33,446 nt of DNA from Alphaproteobacteria bacterium. GTDB lineage: Bacteria; Pseudomonadota; Alphaproteobacteria; UBA6615. The stretch spans positions 1-33,446 of the forward strand of contig QIGO01000185.1 in assembly GCA_003230015.1 (NCBI GenBank). Direction: 5' to 3'. How positions within the stretch are numbered: the stretch's first letter is position 1; each line of letters begins with the position of its first letter. A model generated the notes under the pieces. It was given only the letters and a program-made list of their open reading frames with translations. It was not told the origin of the DNA and did no database searches. Of this stretch, positions 28,027-33,446 are shown piece by piece. The translations under genes were made by a program, and so were the position numbers.

Positions 28027-29198
28027 CAGCTATCTCCCTTGCCAAGCGACCGTGTTTCCACAACCCTCAGGCCAAACCCGTCGAGGCCGACAATCGAGGG
28101 CCGCGAATTGGATAGCAAGATCATATCGCGAACCCCGATATCCAGCAAAATCTGCGCCCCGATGCCATAGTCGCGCAATTCGCCCACGGCCTTGCGCGGT
28201 TGCGTCATGCTTTCATGTATGCGGTCGCTCAGTGCCGTTGGCCGCGGCTCGCGAATAACCACGACCGCCCCGCGCCCGGCCTCGCCGATCATCCTCATCG
28301 CCGCTTGCAAAGAGCTGCCGCCGGAGCCTTCCAGGCTGCCCAGCACGTCGCTGAATAGGTTGAGGGCGTGCATCCGCACCAACACCGGCTCGTCGGTCGT
28401 GATATCTCCCTTCACCAGCGCCACATGTTCGGCATATTCGATCCTGTTGTGATAGACCAGAACCCTGAACTCGCCGCCAAACTCGCTATTCAGCGTCGTT
28501 TCCAGCAGCAGCTCGACGATCCGGTCATGACGCCGCCGGAAGGCGATAAGATCGGCGATCGACCCGACCTTTAGGCCATGAAACTGGGCGAATTTCACCA
28601 AATCGGGCAGCCGCGACATATTGCCGTCATCATTCATGATCTCGCAGATCACCGCCGACGGGTTAAGGCCGGCCAGCCGCGCGATATCGACGCTGGCTTC
28701 GGTATGCCCGGCCCGCACCAGCGTGCCTCCGTCCCGTGCCGCCAGCGGGAACACATGGCCGGGGGTGACGATCTCCGCCGCCGTTGAGCGCGGATCGATT
28801 GCCGCGGCGATGGTGCGCGCCCGGTCCGGCGCCGAGATCCCCGTCGACACCCCGTCCCTGGCTTCGATGGAAACCGTGAAATTGGTCTGCAGCCGGTTGG
28901 CATTGGATTGCGGCATCAGCGGCAGCCCCAATTGCTCGATCCGCTCCCGCGGCAAGGCCAGGCAGATCAGCCCGCGGCCATGGGTGGCCATGAAATTGAT
29001 CGCCTCCGGCGTCGCCATTTGGGCTGGAATAACCAGATCGCCCTCATTCTCCCGGCCCTCATCGTCGATCAGCACCACCATCTTGCCGTTTCGCGCATCC
29101 TCGATGACTTCTTCAATCGAGGAAAGAAAGGCGGCATCGTCGCTCGCCCGGACGACTGCCTGCTTGCCGACCGTCCTTGTTGTTGTGTCTTGTTTCAC
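28026..29198 (-). CDS. 3,4-dihydroxy-2-butanone-4-phosphate synthase fused to a degenerate GTP cyclohydrolase II domain (RibBX-like)
   Basis: RibB motifs intact (VLIDDEGRENEGDLV, THGRGLICLAL, GHTEASVDIARLAGL). RibA-like half has HALNLFSDVLGSLEGSGGSSLQAAMRMI where active enzymes have HSECLTGDVFGSLRCDCGxQL. Confidence 0.93.
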   Translation of the reverse strand: MKQDTTTRTVGKQAVVRASDDAAFLSSIEEVIEDARNGKMVVLIDDEGRENEGDLVIPAQMATPEAINFMATHGRGLICLALPRERIEQLGLPLMPQSNANRLQTNFTVSIEARDGVSTGISAPDRARTIAAAIDPRSTAAEIVTPGHVFPLAARDGGTLVRAGHTEASVDIARLAGLNPSAVICEIMNDDGNMSRLPDLVKFAQFHGLKVGSIADLIAFRRRHDRIVELLLETTLNSEFGGEFRVLVYHNRIEYAEHVALVKGDITTDEPVLVRMHALNLFSDVLGSLEGSGGSSLQAAMRMIGEAGRGAVVVIREPRPTALSDRIHESMTQPRKAVGELRDYGIGAQILLDIGVRDMILLSNSRPSIVGLDGFGLRVVETRSLGKGDS

Positions 29199-29791
29199 TA
29201 CTCGCTCCGTTCCAGCAACCGGCTCGCATAACGGGCCATGACATCGACTTCCAGGTTAACCGGGTCGCCGACCGCCAAACCGCCAAAAGTCGTATGCCGC
29301 AGGGTATGTGGAATGACATTGACGGAAAAGCATGTTCCATCCGCTTCATTCACCGTCAGCGACACCCCGTCGACCGTGACCGACCCTTTTCGGGCGATAA
29401 ATCGGGCGATTTCGTCCGGCACGGCAAAGCTCAGCCGCCGATTTCCCCCATCCGCCCGGCTGTCTTCCACCTGCCCGACCCCGTCCACATGGCCCAGCAC
29501 CATATGACCGCCCATTTCATCGCCAACCCGCAGCGAACGTTCCAGATTGATTGCCGTCCCCGCCCGCCATTGCCCAACGGTCGTGCAGGCCAGAGTCTCG
29601 AACGAGGCGTCGACGCCCAGCCAGTTCGGCCCCTTCTCATCCACGGTAAGACAGGTGCCGCTGAAAGCCACCGAGGCGCCGAGATCGATCTCGGCCGTAT
29701 TGTAGGCGGTTTCTATTTCCAGGCGCCGTCCGGCCTCGGTTTCCTTGGCCTGCAGGACTCGTCCCACATCCGTGATGATCCCTGTAAACAT
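29198..29791 (-). CDS. ribE: Riboflavin synthase alpha subunit
   Basis: MFTGIITDVGRV; duplicated lumazine-binding domains; GHMVLGHVDGVG; DGVSLTVNEADG. Confidence 0.96.
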   Translation of the reverse strand: MFTGIITDVGRVLQAKETEAGRRLEIETAYNTAEIDLGASVAFSGTCLTVDEKGPNWLGVDASFETLACTTVGQWRAGTAINLERSLRVGDEMGGHMVLGHVDGVGQVEDSRADGGNRRLSFAVPDEIARFIARKGSVTVDGVSLTVNEADGTCFSVNVIPHTLRHTTFGGLAVGDPVNLEVDVMARYASRLLERSE

Positions 29792-29796
29792 GCCGG

Positions 29797-30963
29797 CTAC
29801 TCCACCATCTCACGCATGTAGGTCTCCAGCACGTCATCGCCAAGGTCGGTCCGCGCCACCGGCCGAAAACCGCGCGCCTGGGCGACATCATCCATATTCA
29901 GCCCAGCCGCCGCCGGCAGGCCGTCTCCGCCAATGATTTTCGGTGCCCGGAACCAGGCGATCTCGTCAACCAGATCGGCCTGCAGCAGCGATGCCGCCAG
30001 ATGCGCCCCGCCCTCCACCAAAACCCGCGTCAGCCCGCGCGCGCCAAGCGCTTCCAGGGCTTTGTCCAGAGCGACCCAACCATCCCCTCCCGCCGCCACC
30101 ACCAGCACCTCGACACCGGCTTCCCGATGAGCCTCGATACGGCTTTTATCGGCGGTTTTGGTCGTCACCAGCCAGGTCGGGTGACGCCCGGCGGTTTGCA
30201 CCAACCGGCTCGTCAAAGGCAGCCGCAGCCGGCTATCCACGACAATCCGTACCGGCGTCCTGTCCTCAAGTCCCGGCAGCCGGCAAGCCAGGCTGGGATC
30301 GTCCCGCGACGCCGTTTCCGCACCGATCATGATCCCATCATGCTGGGCCCGTAATAGATGGCCCCGGGCGCGCGCATCGACGCCGGTGATCCATTGGGAA
30401 TCGCCGTTATGGGTCGCGATCTTGCTGTCGAGGCTGGTTGCTGTCTTCCAAGTGACCCAGGGCCGCCCGCTTGCCTGGCATTTCAAGTAGCCGGCATTCA
30501 GCGCCCGCGCCGCCGCCTCGCCAACGCCAACGTCGACACGCACGCCAGCCTCGGTCAAGGCCGTGATCCCGGCCCCGCAAACCCGGCTATCGGGATCCTC
30601 CATCGCCGCCACGACCCGCCCGATCTTAGCCGCCAGCAAGGCCTCGACACAGGGTGGCGTCTTCCCGTGATGGCTGCACGGCTCCAGGGTCACATAGGCC
30701 GTGCCGCCGGCCATTATTTCGCGTCCGCCACGTTGCGCCCGTGCCAGGGCCTCGGTTTCGGCATGCGGCCGCCCGCCCGGCTGGGTCCAGCCGCGCCCCA
30801 GCACCCGCGCCCCATCTTTGTCTACAATGACCGCGCCGACGGCCGGGTTGGGCCAGCAATTGCCTAGGCCGCGCCGCGCCAGCCGCAAGGCGAGCGCCAT
30901 ATACGCACGATCATCCTCACCCCCGGCAGTGCTAGGCCGGTCGGCCATAGCACCCTCCCTCAA
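29797..30963 (-). CDS. ribD: Bifunctional diaminohydroxyphosphoribosylaminopyrimidine deaminase / 5-amino-6-(5-phosphoribosylamino)uracil reductase
   Basis: HAETEAL ... [16 protein letters not shown] zinc deaminase motif; C-terminal reductase [26 protein letters not shown]. Confidence 0.96.
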   Translation of the reverse strand: MREGAMADRPSTAGGEDDRAYMALALRLARRGLGNCWPNPAVGAVIVDKDGARVLGRGWTQPGGRPHAETEALARAQRGGREIMAGGTAYVTLEPCSHHGKTPPCVEALLAAKIGRVVAAMEDPDSRVCGAGITALTEAGVRVDVGVGEAAARALNAGYLKCQASGRPWVTWKTATSLDSKIATHNGDSQWITGVDARARGHLLRAQHDGIMIGAETASRDDPSLACRLPGLEDRTPVRIVVDSRLRLPLTSRLVQTAGRHPTWLVTTKTADKSRIEAHREAGVEVLVVAAGGDGWVALDKALEALGARGLTRVLVEGGAHLAASLLQADLVDEIAWFRAPKIIGGDGLPAAAGLNMDDVAQARGFRPVARTDLGDDVLETYMREMVE

Positions 30964-31424
30964 ATATCGTCGGTCGCAAGTTTCTCAATACCGATAAAGT
31001 CTTCGAAATCCTTCGCTTCGCGGAAGTTCTTATAGACCGAAGCAAAGCGTACATAGGCCACGGAATCCAGGTTCGCCAGCGCATCCATGACCATCTCGCC
31101 AATATTCGACGCCTCGATTTCGCTCTCGCCGGAAGATTCCAGCCGTCGCACGATGCCGCTGATCACCCGATCCACGCGATCGGCATCCACGGGCCGCTTG
31201 CGCAGCGAGATACGCATGGACCGTTCCAGTTTTTCCCGGTCGAACGGCACCCTCTGGCCCGACTTCTTGATCACGGTCAGATCTCTAAGCTGCACCCGCT
31301 CGAAGGTCGTGAACCGCGCCCCGCAGCTCGGACAGAAGCGCCGGCGCCTGATCGCCGTATTATCCTCGGTCGGCCGCGAATCCTTAACTTGTGTGTCAGC
31401 GTGGCTACAGAATGGACAGCGCAC
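30960..31424 (-). CDS. nrdR: Transcriptional repressor NrdR
   Basis: [49 protein letters not shown]. Confidence 0.97.
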   Translation of the reverse strand: MRCPFCSHADTQVKDSRPTEDNTAIRRRRFCPSCGARFTTFERVQLRDLTVIKKSGQRVPFDREKLERSMRISLRKRPVDADRVDRVISGIVRRLESSGESEIEASNIGEMVMDALANLDSVAYVRFASVYKNFREAKDFEDFIGIEKLATDDI

Positions 31425-31449
31425 GGATTTGCCTCCAGCTTCCTATCGC

Positions 31450-32754
31450 CTACCCGGCGGAATAGATCGGAAAACGCGCGCACAGCGCGGCGACCCGATC
31501 GGCCACGGACGCCTCGACGGCCGCATTATCCTCTCGGCTGGCCGCCAGCCCGTCCAACACTTCGGCGATAAGGTCGCCCACCAGCTTGAACTCGGCAAGG
31601 CCGAAACCACGGGTCGTTGCCGCCGGCGTGCCCAGCCGCACGCCCGAGGTCACTGTCGGTTTTTCCGGATCGAACGGCACGCCATTCTTGTTGCAGGTAA
31701 TGCGGGCCCGCTCCAGGGCCGCCTCGACGACATTGCCCGTCAGACCCTTGGGGCGCAGATCCACCAGCAGCAAATGTGTATCCGTGCCGCCCGATACGAT
31801 GTCCAACCCATGTCTTTGTAATGTCTCCGCCAGTATCTTGGCATTCTCGACCACCGCCTTGGCATAGTCCCTGAAGGCCGGTTCAAGCGCCTCGCCGAAC
31901 CCCACCGCCTTGCCGGCGATTTGATGCAGCAGCGGCCCGCCCTGCAGGCCGGGGAACACTGCTGAGTTGATCTTCTTGCCCAAGGCCTCGTCCATGGCCA
32001 GGATCATACCGCCACGCGCCCCGCGCAGGGTCTTGTGGGTCGTCGTCGTCACCACATGGGCGTGGGGTAGCGGACTTGGATGCGCGCCGCCGGCAACCAG
32101 GCCGGCGAAATGCGCCATATCCACCATCAATATGGCCCCGACCTCGTCGGCGATTTCGCGAAACCGTGCAAAGTCGATTTGCCGCGCATAGGCCGACCCG
32201 CCGGCAATGATCAGCGCCGGTTTATGTTCCCGTGCCAGGGTTACGACTTCGTCGTAATCCAACAGCCCATCTTGCCGCCGCACGCCATATTGCACCGCAT
32301 GAAACCATTTTCCCGACTGATTGGGCGGTGCCCCATGGGTCAAATGACCGCCGGCCGCCAGCGACATACCCATGATCGTGTCGCCGGGTTTCAGCAGTGC
32401 CATGAACACGGCCTGATTGGCCTGAGCGCCGGAATGGGGTTGTACGTTGGCGAAGTTACAGCCGAACAGCGCCTTCGCCCGTTCTATCGCCAGCGTCTCG
32501 ACAATATCCACATGCGCGCAGCCGGCATAGTAGCGCCGGCCTGGATACCCTTCGGCGTATTTGTTTGTCAGCACCGTGCCCATGGCATCCAACACCGCCT
32601 GGGAGACGATATTTTCAGACGCGATAAGCTCCACCTCGTTCTGCTGGCGCGACAGCTCGCCGGCGATCGCCCGCGCCACGTCGGGGTCCATTTCAGTCAG
32701 CCGGCCGCCAAAGAAGCCACCGGACTGCGCTCCAAAATGCTTGTTAACTGTCAT
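31450..32754 (-). CDS. glyA: Serine hydroxymethyltransferase
   Basis: [38 protein letters not shown] ... [19 protein letters not shown]; start chosen at [12 protein letters not shown]. Confidence 0.96.
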   Translation of the reverse strand: MTVNKHFGAQSGGFFGGRLTEMDPDVARAIAGELSRQQNEVELIASENIVSQAVLDAMGTVLTNKYAEGYPGRRYYAGCAHVDIVETLAIERAKALFGCNFANVQPHSGAQANQAVFMALLKPGDTIMGMSLAAGGHLTHGAPPNQSGKWFHAVQYGVRRQDGLLDYDEVVTLAREHKPALIIAGGSAYARQIDFARFREIADEVGAILMVDMAHFAGLVAGGAHPSPLPHAHVVTTTTHKTLRGARGGMILAMDEALGKKINSAVFPGLQGGPLLHQIAGKAVGFGEALEPAFRDYAKAVVENAKILAETLQRHGLDIVSGGTDTHLLLVDLRPKGLTGNVVEAALERARITCNKNGVPFDPEKPTVTSGVRLGTPAATTRGFGLAEFKLVGDLIAEVLDGLAASREDNAAVEASVADRVAALCARFPIYSAG

Positions 32755-32776
32755 GCCGATTTTCCCACTGAGACCA

Positions 32777-33253
32777 TCACCCGAGTTTATCCACCCGGCG
32801 TGCGTGCCGACCGCCTGCGAAGGTTGTTTCGAGGAAGGTATTGAGACTGTCTTGCGCCACCTGGCGCCCAATCAATCTCGAGCCAAGCGCCAGGACATTA
32901 GCGTCATTATGCTCCCTCGACAAGCGAGCGCTCGTCACGTCATGACACAGTGCCGCCCGCACCCCCTTATGCCTGTTCGCGGCGATTGAGATACCAATTC
33001 CGGTACCGCAAACAGCCACCCCGAATCGGGCGCGGCCGCGGCTCACCGCCTCCCCTAGGGCATGGCCGAAGTCCGCATAATCGACGCTTGTTTCGCTGTC
33101 GGTGCCCAGATCCAAAATTTCATGCCCCCGCGCGCTCAAGGTCTCTTTCAGCCACTCCTTGAGTTCGAAGCCGGCATGATCCGCCGCCACGGCTACAACC
33201 AGCTTGTCCATACCCTCTTCCAAACTCGGCATCGAATGGCCGAAATCTACCAC
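32777..33253 (-). CDS. rpiB: Ribose 5-phosphate isomerase B
   Basis: [18 protein letters not shown] ... [45 protein letters not shown]. Confidence 0.95.
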   Translation of the reverse strand: MVDFGHSMPSLEEGMDKLVVAVAADHAGFELKEWLKETLSARGHEILDLGTDSETSVDYADFGHALGEAVSRGRARFGVAVCGTGIGISIAANRHKGVRAALCHDVTSARLSREHNDANVLALGSRLIGRQVAQDSLNTFLETTFAGGRHARRVDKLG

Positions 33254-33353
33254 ATCTCGTCTCTAGCCACCAACAAAACACAAGCCCTCGGCATCCGATT
33301 CCAATTGTGGCCTTTGGCCACGTGGCGTTCCTGCATCTCGCCTTTCTCCATTT

Positions 33354-33441
33354 GCCTAGAGCTTTTTCCATTCAAACGGATTCGTTTGAACGATAAGAAA
33401 ATGCGTTAAAACAACAAGCTAGAGCACATGAAGTGAGCGCA
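33354..33441. repeat. Alphaproteobacterial extragenic palindromic repeat (RPE/REP-like)
   Basis: ctagagctttttccaTTCAAACGgattCGTTTGAAcgataagaaaatgcgttaaaacaacaagctagagc; resembles the GAAAATGCGTnAAAACAAAAAGCTAGAGC repeats common in Rhizobiales/Rhodospirillales intergenic DNA. Confidence 0.6.
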
Positions 33442-33446
33442 AGCGA

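Overview
This looks like a chromosomal window from a GC-rich alphaproteobacterium, Rhodospirillales-like judging by gene content and order. Most of it is a housekeeping backbone. On the minus strand: rpiB-glyA-nrdR-ribD-ribE-ribBA(ribBX-like)-ribH-nusB-thiL, two FliL-like secreted proteins, an MFS transporter, hppA, a CBP3-type ubiquinol-cytochrome c chaperone gene, DUF177/yceD, rpmF-plsX-fabH-ihfA-merR, and tRNA-Pro(GGG); bamE is on the plus strand. Two accessory blocks interrupt this: (i) a HutC/GntR regulator plus a complete Liv-type ABC transporter (5.5-10.7 kb) between tRNA-Pro and merR, and (ii) a 1124-aa SAM-cyclase-AAA-TPR signalling protein, a secreted unknown protein, a large perfect inverted repeat and an ISAs1 transposase remnant (18.1-23.9 kb) between hppA and the MFS gene. 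I found no CRISPR array, defence island, prophage or clearly undescribed multi-gene system. Observations most worth follow-up: a RibBA whose RibA half has lost its zinc cysteines; a MITE-like element inserted exactly at the bamE stop codon; a perfect 22-bp inverted repeat after the cyclase gene; an operator-like palindrome upstream of the HutC-like gene; an intercistronic hairpin in the liv operon; and a tandem pair of FliL-like secreted proteins. All calls come from reading the sequence; no searches were run.
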